64,000 nt of DNA from Atriophallophorus winterbourni. Lineage: Eukaryota > Platyhelminthes > Trematoda > Plagiorchiida > Microphallidae. Location: positions 22,201-86,200 of the forward strand of contig JACCGJ010002824.1 in NCBI GenBank assembly GCA_013407085.1. The letters are read 5' to 3'. Of this stretch, positions 11,391 through 20,089 are shown in pieces; positions within the stretch are counted from its first letter, which is position 1, and the number at the start of each line of letters is the position of its first letter. A program made the translations under genes and the position numbers. A model generated the notes under the pieces. That model did not search any database and had not been told where the DNA came from. It was given only the letters and a program-made list of their open reading frames with translations.

Positions 11391-14300
11391 ATACGTTAGG
11401 ATTAGGTGTGATTCGGTAGAACGTCAAGAATTTCTGCAGAACGTCTTCCGTATTCCCTTCCCCCGCTGCTTTGAGCATTGCTCGCTTGAAAGTGTCCACA
11501 AACCTCTCCACTTGTCCGTTCGATTGTGGGTGATATGGCGGTGTGCGGATGTGCTTCATACCATGTTGTCGGCAAAATGATCCGAACTCATTCGACGTAA
11601 ATTGGCTTCCATTATCGGTCACCAATGTCTTTGGATAACCAAATCTAGCGAAAGTTTCTTGCAGCTTTTTGATTGTCGTCCGAGTTGTTGTGTTGGTGAG
11701 AGGGAAAACTTCTGGCCATTTGCTGTGTGAGTCCACCAGTAGGAGATACGATATTCCATTCAGTGGGCCCGCGAAATCCAAGTGAATTCTTGACCAGGGT
11801 TCTGTGGGATTGGGCCATGGGTGTGGTTCACACTTTGTCGGTGATTTTAATGCCGATTGACATTTAGAACACGAGCTAACCAGGTTCTCAATGTGTGAAT
11901 CCATAAGGGGCCAGTACACGAAGCTGCGCGCTAGCGCCTTCATACGATTTATCCCGGGATGACTTGTGTGGAATTGTTTGAGTACTGTCGAACGGAGTTT
12001 CTTTGGAATTACCACTCTATCCGAAAACATGAGACACCCGTCCACGATTGAAAGGGAATTCTGACGATGTCGGAATTGTTGTAGTTCTGGGTCTTGTACA
12101 GATATTGGCCATCTGGATTTGTGGTATTCAAATACCTTTTGGAGTACGGGGTCTTCTAATGTTGCATCTCGAATTTGGTCAACTGTTACCGGCAGTTTCA
12201 TCATAGTGGTGAAAAGTAAACAACTGACGTCAGCATCCAGAGTTGTTTGAGCTACCATGTCTTCTTCTATAGTGTTTTCTGTTATCAGTCTTGAGAGTGC
12301 ATCCGCTTGTCCGATTTTCCCGGTGGAGATGTACTTTATGTCGAAATTATAGCCCAGCAGGATGGTTGACCATCGCTGTAACCTGTTTGCTTTGTAGACA
12401 GGAATTCCCTTTTTCGATGCAAAAATAGCAAGCAACGGTTTATGGTCCGTCAGCAGCGTGAATTTCCGGCCGTATAGCATCTTATGAAATTTCTTGATAG
12501 CGAAGATGATGGCAAGCGCCTCTTTCTCGATTTGGCTGTAATTCCGTTCAGCTGAGGTGAGTGATCGTGCTGCGTGAGCAATGGCTTTTTCGGTTCCATC
12601 CTTGAAAACATGTGAGATAACTGCACCGATTCCGTAGCTGGAAGCGTCCGAGGCTAGAACGATTGGGAGCCTTGGGTCGTAATGTGTCAGTAAAAGATCT
12701 GAGGTCAGCATCGACTTTATTTTCTCGAAAGCTTGTTGGGTCTCTTCTGACCATATCCAAGGGGTATCCTTCTTCAGTAGATTATTGAGAGGGCCGCGTG
12801 ATTTGTGTAATGATGGTAAAAATTCGCCATAGTGGCTGACCAATCCGAGGAATGATCGCAATGTTGGGATATCATGTGGTGGTGGCATTTTCTGAATTGC
12901 ATCAATGTTTGATGGGTCTGGACGTCGACCATGACGATCAATGATAAATCCGAGATATCTTATAGATTCCATGAAAAATTCACATTTTTCGGCCCGTAAA
13001 CGAAAGCCATATTCGTTTATGCGTTTGAGGACTTCCTTTATACGATCACGTAGTTCATCCACATTTGATCCGACTATGATTATATCGTCGAGATAGGCAG
13101 CAGCATAGGGTAAACCTTGGAGCATGGTATCCATGACCTGTTGGAAGATAGCAGGTGCAGTCTTGACACCAAACGGTAAGCGTTGGTACTGGAAGAGCCC
13201 ACGGTGAGTGTTAATGGTTAGTAGCTCTCTTGATTCTTCAGCGACCTCGATTTGGAGGTAAGCTTCCGATAGGTTCAGTTTTGCAAAACACTGACCACCA
13301 TTCAATCTGGCGAAGAGGTCCTCAGGAAGAGGTAGTGGGTATTGATGATCTGCCAAGGATGCATTTAGACCAGTCGAATAATCCGCGCAAACTCTCAGAC
13401 TACCATTCGGTTTTTTGACAATCACAATTGGTGCTGCCCATGCTGAGTAGTTGACGGGTTTGATTACTCCGGCGGCTTGCAGTCTGTCAAGTTCTTTGTC
13501 GACGCTTTCCAAAAGAGCGTACGGTACGGGGCGTTTGGGACGAAATGTTGGGTTCGCATTCGGCTTCAAAGTCAGCTTTGCTGAAGTTTTCCGGCAATAT
13601 CCAAGGCCATCTTGGAAGACTTTCGGAAATTTGAGTTGAATCTGTTTTACCCAGTCATCTGTCGATTGATTCACGGCATGGCACACAGTGTTCAGTGGGA
13701 AATCAAGCAACTTCAAATTTTCAAGCCAATCCAGGCCAAGGAGATTCAAGTTCGGATGCTTTGACACGTAACAGACACCTTCTAGTTGTGTGTCGTTGAA
13801 GGCAATACAGCAGGTAATCTGGCCAATGAGATTTAACTTTCCTCCAGATGCGCTGCGTGCAACATGACTGGTGGGATTTATGTTTGGTTTGCCAACCGAT
13901 CGCCAAGTGTCTTCCGATATTATGGTGATGTCGGAGGCAGTGTCAACTTGAAAACGGGTGGGCGTACCATTTAGCGTGACGGTAAGGTACTTCCGTCGAT
14001 TTTTCACATCCCCTTGGAAGGTTGAAAAGACGGGATAGGAGCGATAAGTTTTATTATTGGAATGATTCAGTACAGATTTCTTATTAAAATACTTCGCACG
14101 GCAGTAATTTTCTTTATGCCCCATTCTGTTGCAATTCTGGCATCTGTGTTTCTTGGATGGGCAAAAACGCACAAAATGCCATTCTCCACATTGCCAGCAC
14201 TTGGATGGGGGCTTGGGTTTTTGAGCTGTCTTGAGCAGCTTTGGTTGTCGTGGTAGATGCGAAGACGGTTGTTCAGTGTTCTTCTGTTCTGGTTGATGTA

Positions 14301-14475
14301 CCGCCTGGATTGTAAAATTGTCGTGAATTGACGGTGAATCAAGCAAACCTCCAATTGATGCGCGAATGACATCAACTAACTGACGCAATGTCCCAGAAGA
14401 ATCTCCTTCTTTTATCTGGAGTATTCGTTCGAGCAACTTTTGTAAAAGTGACACTTCTGATTCAGCGGACATCAT
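11368..14475 (-). CDS. Gypsy Gag-Pol polyprotein (zinc knuckles, PR, RT, RNase H, IN)
   Basis: The element's polyprotein copies the element RNA and integrates it. The frame is open upstream into the LTR; the first in-frame ATG pair inside the element (about 14475) is taken as the start. Domains in order: two Cys/His knuckles, the first CWQCGEWHFVRFC with unusual CX2CX3HX4C spacing and the second a canonical CX2CX4HX4C; an aspartic protease with VDTASD; RT with the catalytic YLDD at about 13084-13097; RNase H with an ASDASSYGIG block; and integrase with an HHCC finger and a DDE core (HLDFAG, VTDNGSQF, NGQVER). The gag part before the knuckles is only about 90 residues. The frame leaves homology after TPNPNV near 11392, where a short deletion shifts the integrase tail into the frame of 10874-11390, so this copy is probably not autonomous now. 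Confidence 0.9.
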   Translation of the reverse strand: MMSAESEVSLLQKLLERILQIKEGDSSGTLRQLVDVIRASIGGLLDSPSIHDNFTIQAVHQPEQKNTEQPSSHLPRQPKLLKTAQKPKPPSKCWQCGEWHFVRFCPSKKHRCQNCNRMGHKENYCRAKYFNKKSVLNHSNNKTYRSYPVFSTFQGDVKNRRKYLTVTLNGTPTRFQVDTASDITIISEDTWRSVGKPNINPTSHVARSASGGKLNLIGQITCCIAFNDTQLEGVCYVSKHPNLNLLGLDWLENLKLLDFPLNTVCHAVNQSTDDWVKQIQLKFPKVFQDGLGYCRKTSAKLTLKPNANPTFRPKRPVPYALLESVDKELDRLQAAGVIKPVNYSAWAAPIVIVKKPNGSLRVCADYSTGLNASLADHQYPLPLPEDLFARLNGGQCFAKLNLSEAYLQIEVAEESRELLTINTHRGLFQYQRLPFGVKTAPAIFQQVMDTMLQGLPYAAAYLDDIIIVGSNVDELRDRIKEVLKRINEYGFRLRAEKCEFFMESIRYLGFIIDRHGRRPDPSNIDAIQKMPPPHDIPTLRSFLGLVSHYGEFLPSLHKSRGPLNNLLKKDTPWIWSEETQQAFEKIKSMLTSDLLLTHYDPRLPIVLASDASSYGIGAVISHVFKDGTEKAIAHAARSLTSAERNYSQIEKEALAIIFAIKKFHKMLYGRKFTLLTDHKPLLAIFASKKGIPVYKANRLQRWSTILLGYNFDIKYISTGKIGQADALSRLITENTIEEDMVAQTTLDADVSCLLFTTMMKLPVTVDQIRDATLEDPVLQKVFEYHKSRWPISVQDPELQQFRHRQNSLSIVDGCLMFSDRVVIPKKLRSTVLKQFHTSHPGINRMKALARSFVYWPLMDSHIENLVSSCSKCQSALKSPTKCEPHPWPNPTEPWSRIHLDFAGPLNGISYLLLVDSHSKWPEVFPLTNTTTRTTIKKLQETFARFGYPKTLVTDNGSQFTSNEFGSFCRQHGMKHIRTPPYHPQSNGQVERFVDTFKRAMLKAAGEGNTEDVLQKFLTFYRITPNPNVYRLRKSC

Positions 14476-14496
14476 GGAAAACACCCCGTCGCCAGT
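14476..14496 (-). promoter_or_regulatory. Putative Gypsy primer-binding site
   Basis: The sequence directly inside the 5' LTR reads ACTGGCGACGGGGTG on the coding strand. A TGGCGAC start directly after the LTR is common in Gypsy elements, where a tRNA 3' end primes reverse transcription. The tRNA was not identified. Confidence 0.55.
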
Positions 14497-14721
14497 TGTT
14501 ATATCTGTACTGTACTGTTGTTGGCCCAGCCCGTTTGGTCGGAGAGAACGCAACCGTCACTCAACTCGTGTATTGACCGAATGCCAAGAGTATCACAATA
14601 GAGCAAATGTGTGAATATCACAGTGAATAAAAATCACAATTAGAACTCACTATCGATCTTGATTGGTCGAATAATCGATAGTTCGTTCACTGTCTATGCG
14701 ACAGAGGGTGCCCTCCTAACA
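14497..14721 (-). repeat. Gypsy 5' LTR
   Basis: 225 bp, the partner of 10642-10866. The target duplication CTTAT follows at 14722-14726. Element transcription would start inside this LTR and run leftward. Confidence 0.95.
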
Positions 14722-15088
14722 CTTATCCCTTAAATATCAGTGCTTCCGGGATCGTTCATTGACTTTTCTTCGCAATATATGTGTTTTTTGTACTATATCA
14801 GATCACGCAGGACTATGGAACGCTTCACGATCTTTCGTGTCATCCTTGTGCAGGGGCCATGCTAATCATCTCTGTATCGTTTTAATTTTAGTATATATAC
14901 CGCCGAAGCGAGTACTATCTGAAAGCAACTTTATATTTAATGGACGTTGAATTCCGCTGTAGAAATGACCTTGACAATTGTTTTTACAAATGTTCATACT
15001 AAAATCTGATTGTACAAACCTTTTTAAAATTATTGATCATGGTCAACGTGCCTTGAATTTCCGAAAATGAAATTTATTTATTCATTCA
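14722..15088 (+). repeat. LINE-A copy 1 3' UTR, second part, with TTTA tail
   Basis: This continues the 3' UTR after the Gypsy element. It contains an antisense U6 snRNA sequence (14814-14915). It then runs through the gattgtacaaa and ttgatcatg blocks found at all LINE-A ends and finishes in ttta/ttca repeats. The Gypsy-free version of the junction is present in inverted orientation at 17245-17295. Confidence 0.75.
14814..14915 (-). ncRNA. U6: U6 snRNA sequence embedded in LINE-A 3' UTR
   Basis: The minus strand reads CTCGCTTCGG, TATATACTAAAATTAAAACG, ATACAGAGATGATTAGCATG, GCCCCTGCACAAGGATGACA and CGTGAAGCGTTCCATA, the U6 spliceosomal RNA from its 5' stem-loop to near its 3' end, including the invariant ACAGAGA box and AGC triad. 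The 3' end passes into LINE-A sequence (GTCCTGCG) with no T-run, so no Pol III terminator is present. It lies antisense to the LINE. It is best read as a captured U6 pseudogene spread by the LINE rather than a functional gene. A second copy sits at 17086-17174. Confidence 0.85.
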
Positions 15089-15165
15089 AATACCAACACA
15101 TCATCATCCAGGGTCCATGCGATTAAGGTGAAAAATAAACATGATTGGAACGGAGATTTCTTTAA
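15089..15165. repeat. Spacer between two LINE-A tails, left copy of an inverted pair
   Basis: About 77 bp lies between the TTTA tail of copy 1 (+) and the complementary tail of copy 2 (-). The same spacer, including landmarks ccaacacatcatcatcc and aataaacatgattgga, occurs inverted at 16801-16880 with tails on both sides. Confidence 0.7.
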
Positions 15166-16444
15166 ATAAATAAATAAATGGTATTCTTGGAAACCCAAGG
15201 CATGTGAAACAATATCAATAATTTCCAAAAGATTTTGTACAATCAGATTATAGTATGTACTTTAGCAAAAACAATTTTTTCAAGGTCATTTGTTTCAGCG
15301 GAATTTAACGTTCAATAAACATAAAGGTAACGGTACCTGAAGTTGTTATCAGGTAATCTGTACGTGATCTGATATAGTACGAAAACACAGGTATTGCGAG
15401 GAAAAGTCTAGAATGTTTTCGGCAACGCTGATTATCAACGAATAGGGTCCATCGAAGATGCGCGGAGAATCTCTAGAGTTGATGTTCCAAACTTTTTTAT
15501 TTTGATTGTTTTTAAATAGATTGATCTTTTTTAAACTTGAACCGTTTTCTTGTCCGCTAGGAGAAGGTGATGTATTATACTTGTTTGCGGTCTGAGGGCC
15601 AGTTTCATTTTGGTGCGGATTGAGAATTTTGCTGTGGAGAAAAAAATCAGAAGCGAGAGAATGTTGTTTCGAACGTTATGAAAAGTTATTTAATATTAAT
15701 ACGCAGGAATGCCATTATTATATATATCATCACGTAGAACATTTGAATTAATGAGATTGCGAATTTTTTCTATGGTAACAAATGAAGCCAGATGTGATTC
15801 GAATTCATTTAAAGAGGAACTGAGTCTTATATATTTTAGAAGAAGAATTCACAGTTTAGCATATTTAGTCAATAAGAAATTGTTACTAACGTTAGTACGA
15901 AACCTTGACAATTTAATAGTTTTTTATACTGTTTCTCAAGCTATACTTAGAATCATGTCGTATATGAAGATTCGAACGTATTTCCATATTGTCCGTTGAC
16001 AGTATTTTAAAGAATAAGATGAGGTTATGCTTGAGTCTGCGAAACCATAGGGGATCGAGTTTCAGTTGTATACATCTTTCTCTATAGGATTGTTTGGTGG
16101 TATAACCAATGATTGATTTTGAGAACGAACGTTGTATCTTTAGTAAAACTATGCTATCGGTTTTATTTATATTAGTATATATTATGTTACAATAGTCAAA
16201 GATACGAATGTTGAATAATTTATACATCTCTAGTTTACAATGAGGCTGAATAATAGATCTGTGTATAGTATTCATACTTCGTCTGGCTCCAGTAATAAGA
16301 TCGCGTTTTTCTGTTCGTTGAAATTGATTGATGAAGAAAGTCGAAATCCTATATCACGCGTGCTGTCAATCATTTGAGTGCGTTATTGTTTAGAAGGATT
16401 GAGTTATTTTGTATCGTGCATCTCATAGGCATAAAATTAGATTC
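15166..16444 (-). pseudogene. LINE-A copy 2, RT C-terminal domain and 3' UTR (no U6)
   Basis: Read on the minus strand, it holds the last part of the LINE-A RT (the 15913-16275 frame, starting MNTIHRSIIQPHC and nearly identical to copy 1), then the 3' UTR to a TTTA tail near 15166. At about 15350-15375 the 3' UTR reads straight through the point where copies 1 and 3 have the U6 insert, so it represents the uncaptured form. At 16445 it joins a non-LINE-A module. Confidence 0.75.
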
Positions 16445-16716
16445 CCGTTATCATTGCATTACTCTCCTCAGTTACATATTGTCATAATTTGACATTTTCA
16501 TGAGAATTGTTCAGTACTGGTGAAACTGATCATATTTTTCATTCCACTAAGACTGCTTCAGGCTTGATCACTAGCTGCATAGAAATCCTTTTTGGTGCAA
16601 GCTGCTCTCTCAATTGCAAAATATTCTCCCGATATTATTAGGCATTTTTCCAATAGATTAATGTATCTTTTTGTGAAGGCGATTTATTTTTGATTTTTCA
16701 CACCCTTTACACAAAT
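16445..16716 (-). repeat. Module fused 5' of LINE-A copy 2
   Basis: About 272 bp with no similarity seen to LINE-A RT. It replaces the RT body upstream of the aattagatt junction. It recurs at 18263-18536 fused at the same LINE-A position, and both versions end in a cacaccc-ttaca block. It may be the 5' part of a short, non-autonomous LINE-A derivative. Confidence 0.6.
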
Positions 16717-16800
16717 TGCAAAAATCTGATTGTACAAAGCTTTTGGGAATTATTGATCATGTTTAACATGCCTTGGGTTTCTAATAATAACATTTATTTA
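16717..16800 (+). repeat. LINE-A 3'-tail fragment
   Basis: It begins at aaaatctgattgtac and carries the ttgatcatg block and a TTTA tail, the last 80 bp or so of a LINE-A 3' end in + orientation. It forms the edge of the right palindrome arm. Confidence 0.65.
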
Positions 16801-16880
16801 TTTATTCAAAGAAACCTCCGTTCTAATCATGTTTATTTTCTACTCTGATCGCATGGACACTGAATGATGATGTGTTGATA
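16801..16880. repeat. Inverted copy of the tail-to-tail spacer
   Basis: Reverse complement of 15089-15165, with a few mismatches, again bordered by LINE-A tails on both sides. Confidence 0.7.
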
Positions 16881-18262
16881 TTTGAATGAATAAATTAATT
16901 TTATTTTCGTAAATTCAAGGCACGTTGACCATGATCAATAATTTTCAAAATGTTTGTGCAATTAGATTGTAGTATGAACATTTGTAAAAACAATTTTCAA
17001 GGTCATTTCTACAGCGGAATTTAACGTCCATTAAATATAAAGGTAACAGTATTTAAAATTTGCTTCCAGATAATTTTCGCTTCGGAGGTATATATACTAA
17101 AATTAAAACGATACAGAGATGATTAGCATGGCCCCTTCGCAATGATGACACGAAAAATCGTGAAGCGTTCCATAGTCCTGCGTGATCTGATATAGTACCA
17201 AAAACACATATATTGCGAATAAAAGTCAATGAACGATCCCGGAAGCACTGATATTTAAGGGATAAGGTCCATCGAGGATAAGTGAAGAATCTCTGTGGTT
17301 GATGTTCTAAACTTTTTCATTTTGATTTTTCAAAACAAATTGATCTTACCTGAATATGAACCGTTCTCCTGTCCGCTAGGTAAAGGTAATTTATTCCACT
17401 AGGTTGAGGTCTGGAGGCCCGTTTAATATGAATGCGAATTAAGAATTGTGCTGTGAAGAAAATACTAGGAAGCGAGAGAATGTTGTTTCAAACGTTATGA
17501 AAAGTTATTTAATACAAATACTCAGGAATGCCATTATCATATAAATCATCAGGCAGAACATCTAAGTTAAAAAGATTGCAAATTTTATCTATGGTAACAA
17601 ATAAAACCAGATGTGATTTGAATTCATTTAAAGAGGAACTGAGTCTTATATATTTTAGAAGAAGAATTCACAGTTTAGCATATTTAGTCAATAAGAAATT
17701 GTTACTAACTTTAGTACGAAACCTTGACAATTTAATAGTTTTTTATACTGTTTCTCAAGCTATACTTAGAATCATGTCGTATATGAAGATTCGAACGTAT
17801 TTCCATATTGTCCGTTGACAGTATTTTGAAGAATAAGATGAGGTTATGCTTGAGTCTGCGAAACCATAGGGGATCGAGTTTCAGTTGTATACATCTTTCT
17901 CTATAGGATTGTTTGGTGGTATAACCAATGATTGATTTTGAGAACGAACGTTGTACCTTTAATAAAACTATGCTATCGGTTTTATTTATATTAGTATATA
18001 TTATGTTACAATAGTCAAAGATACGAATGTTGAATAATTTATACATCTCTAGTTTACAATGAGGCTGAATAATAGATCTGTGTATAGTATTCATACTTTG
18101 TCTGGCTTCAGTAATAAAATGGCGTTTTTCTGTTCGTTGAAAGTGATTGATGAAGAAAGTCGAAATCCTATATCACGCGTGCTGTCAATCATTTGAGTGC
18201 GTTATTGTTTAGAAGGATTGAGTTATTTTGTATCGTGCATCTCATAGGCATAAAATTAGATT
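16881..18262 (-). pseudogene. LINE-A copy 3, RT C-terminal domain and 3' UTR with U6
   Basis: This is the minus-strand counterpart of copy 1. The frame 17732-18094 encodes the same 120-residue RT C-terminal block as 15913-16275. Its 3' UTR includes the U6 insert (17086-17174) and, at 17245-17295, the unbroken form of the site that the Gypsy element occupies in copy 1. In the 3' UTR it resembles copy 1 more than copy 2; beyond about 18120 it resembles copy 2, which makes it a mosaic. Confidence 0.75.
17086..17174 (+). ncRNA. U6: U6 snRNA sequence, second copy in LINE-A 3' UTR
   Basis: The plus strand reads CGCTTCGG, then ATATATACTAAAATTAAAAC, GATACAGAGATGATTAGC, ATGGCCCC and GTGAAGCGTTCCATA. 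The ACAGAGA box and AGC triad are intact. Differences from the 14.8 kb copy lie mostly in the 3' half (TCGCAATGATGACACG). The first few U6 bases are replaced by LINE sequence, and no T-run follows. It is a pseudogene by structure. Confidence 0.85.
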
Positions 18263-18536
18263 CCCGTTATCATTGCATTACTCTCCTCAGTTACATATTG
18301 TCTTAATTTGACAATTCTAGGAGAATTGTTCAGTACTGGTGAAATTGATCATATTCTTTATTCCACTAAGACTGCTTCAGGCTTGATCACTAGCTGTATA
18401 GAAATCCTTATTGGTGCAAGCTGCTCTCTCAATTACAAAATATTCTCTCGATATTATTAGGCATTTTTCCCATAGATTGATGTATCTTCTTGCGAAGGCG
18501 ATTTATTTTCGAGTTTTCACACCCATTACAGAAATA
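18263..18536 (-). repeat. Module fused 5' of LINE-A copy 3
   Basis: About 274 bp, closely similar to 16445-16716 and joined to LINE-A at the same nucleotide (ttagattcccg). The flanks beyond 18536 and 16716 differ, so two separate units end at the same place. Confidence 0.6.
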
Positions 18537-18544
18537 AGAAATGC

Positions 18545-18845
18545 CGAATAGTTATTAACGTTTACAAGCATTATACATTCATCAGTCAATGTCTAATCAA
18601 AAGTCACGTGTAGACGTATTTAGCAAAAAGTACAATTATACCAGAACATTATCCTTGCCTAACGGAATGATGCACGGCAATTTCGAGAAGATTCACCTAT
18701 AAAAAGCGTAAAATTCGTTGATTCATCTATCAGCGACGCATCTGCTAACAAAATTGAACTGATGCAATGTGAACATTTTATCAAAACTAAATACAATAAT
18801 AAATAAAACCTAATCCCTTCATCACCAACGCCAGTGACTTGACAT
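18545..18845 (+). pseudogene. LINE-A ORF1 fragment, copy 4
   Basis: Weak but ordered similarity to 4010-4140 of copy 0: a cctataaaaagcg/actataaaaaatg block, then gatgcaatgtgaac/aatgcaatgcgaat, then an Asn-rich stretch. It is the 5' piece of a LINE-A copy that resumes at about 20090. Heavily decayed. Confidence 0.4.
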
Positions 18846-18849
18846 GAGT

Positions 18850-20085
18850 TAAGCATTTAAGAGCTGTATCTGCTACTCCACATCTTCCAGATGGGACTTC
18901 ACACAGCGTCTTCACATTGAGCGGTTAATAGCAAGTTCCTCGCAACTTGTGGGGTCAATGCAATGAGCTTCCATATCTCTTTTGCGAACGTCTTTTTACA
19001 GCAAGTGCGGTATTTTCTGTAGTCCTCTTCCTGATTTCTTCTAATCGAAGAGCTGATCTTCCGGATTAAGAGCGTTTTCCATTCTTCAGATGTCACCAGG
19101 ACACCGTGGGCAACGCTATCCTAAAGGGGTACATATGCTCTGTGGATCACCTTTTGGACGCACTTTAGCATAAGTCAATTTATTCATTCACGATATGTTC
19201 AAGCTAAGACAGATGCTTTGTAGACGGAAATCGCTCAGCTTTTATTTGTGTCTTGCGTGGATGGACCAGATTTTACTGCCTTGCAGTACATCAATTAGAT
19301 CGCATGCGCTTTACACCGTTATCCTTATCTTTACAGTCAAATTGAGGTACCCCCAGGCACGAAAGCTAAATCAAGACAAAATGGCAGCTGCTTTGTCAAT
19401 GCGCTTATAAATCACCGTGTCTATCAAGAGGTTATCCGCAAAAGTAGAACCAACATATGTGAAAAAATGTGCTGTTTCAAGCCGACAGTTTCCAACAGTG
19501 ATGGGAGGCGATACAATCCCTTGTACAAGAACATTGTTGTTGCTTATGCTGATAACTGGCCCACAGTCTTTGCATGCCGACAATAAAGTCTTCTAGCGAC
19601 GACTGGGTGTGCTCTTTGGAGTGAGCATTAAGGGCTGCGTCGTCGGATTATCATATCCCTTACCTTGGATCGTGTTTTCAACCGGTTTACTTGAAGGTTT
19701 CACATCTTTTTACGTGCGTCGGTTAAAATCCTTTTGTTCTCGTCCTTGAAGCCTGCCTCAGAATCAGTGCAAAAATCATTACTCAAATTGTGGAAGCAAG
19801 AGCACATTCTTGTTTGACTCCTCGGTGAGATTCAGAGTCTCGTAAAAGGCAACCATTGAAATAGACTGAGCCATTTTGCCAGAGTGGAATGCAGTAACGA
19901 GTTTGAACAGTCTTTAGAAGCGGCCTATAAGATCAAGCATTTTGAAAAAACGCTCCTTGCTGACGTAGTCGGATGTCTTCCTCAAATTAATTAAAACATT
20001 GTATAATGGTATACGTTGTTCTCGACACTTTTCTTAGAGACATCTCTGGTAGAAGATCGTGACAACGGTTGATCTTTCCGGTGTG
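18850..20085 (-). pseudogene. RTE-type LINE reverse transcriptase C-terminus
   Basis: The minus strand shows the typical C-terminal layout of RTE-like endonuclease-reverse transcriptases: a short part of the RT near 20000, the FFTYVGSTFADN block and YKRIDKAAAILSRLSFRAWG (about 19380-19480), a block around CDRIDVLQGSKIWSI (about 19270), and the KLSDFRLQSICLSLNIS and NGKRS regions that follow. The catalytic YADD block is not intact. It separates two pieces of a LINE-A copy, so it inserted into or replaced part of it. Many stops and frameshifts. Confidence 0.65.
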
Positions 20086-20089
20086 AAAA

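Larger units (their letters stand above)
10642..14721 (-). mobile_element. Complete Gypsy-type LTR retrotransposon
   Basis: This 4080-bp element is bounded by two 225-bp LTRs (10642-10866 and 14497-14721). In the window's orientation each starts TGTTA and ends TAACA. By direct count the LTRs differ at 4 positions, about 98.2% identity, so the insertion is fairly young. It is flanked by a perfect 5-bp target duplication CTTAT (10637-10641 and 14722-14726). The coding strand is minus: the 5' LTR lies at 14497-14721, with a putative primer-binding site next to it and a purine tract (AAAGGGGAG, 10867-10875) before the 3' LTR. One frame carries zinc knuckles, protease, RT, RNase H and integrase; a small deletion near 11390 separates the integrase C-terminus. 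It lies in the 3' UTR of LINE-A copy 1. The domain order is that of K02A2.6/CsRn1-like Gypsy elements of trematodes. Confidence 0.95.

Noticed and set aside
13230..14576. Several 60-100-codon frames within the Gypsy element
   Set aside because: They are shadows of the polyprotein frame or start in the LTR.
17086..17174. Functional U6 snRNA gene
   Set aside because: No T-run terminator follows, the first bases are replaced by LINE sequence, substitutions lie in conserved 3' parts, and both copies sit at the same place in a LINE UTR.
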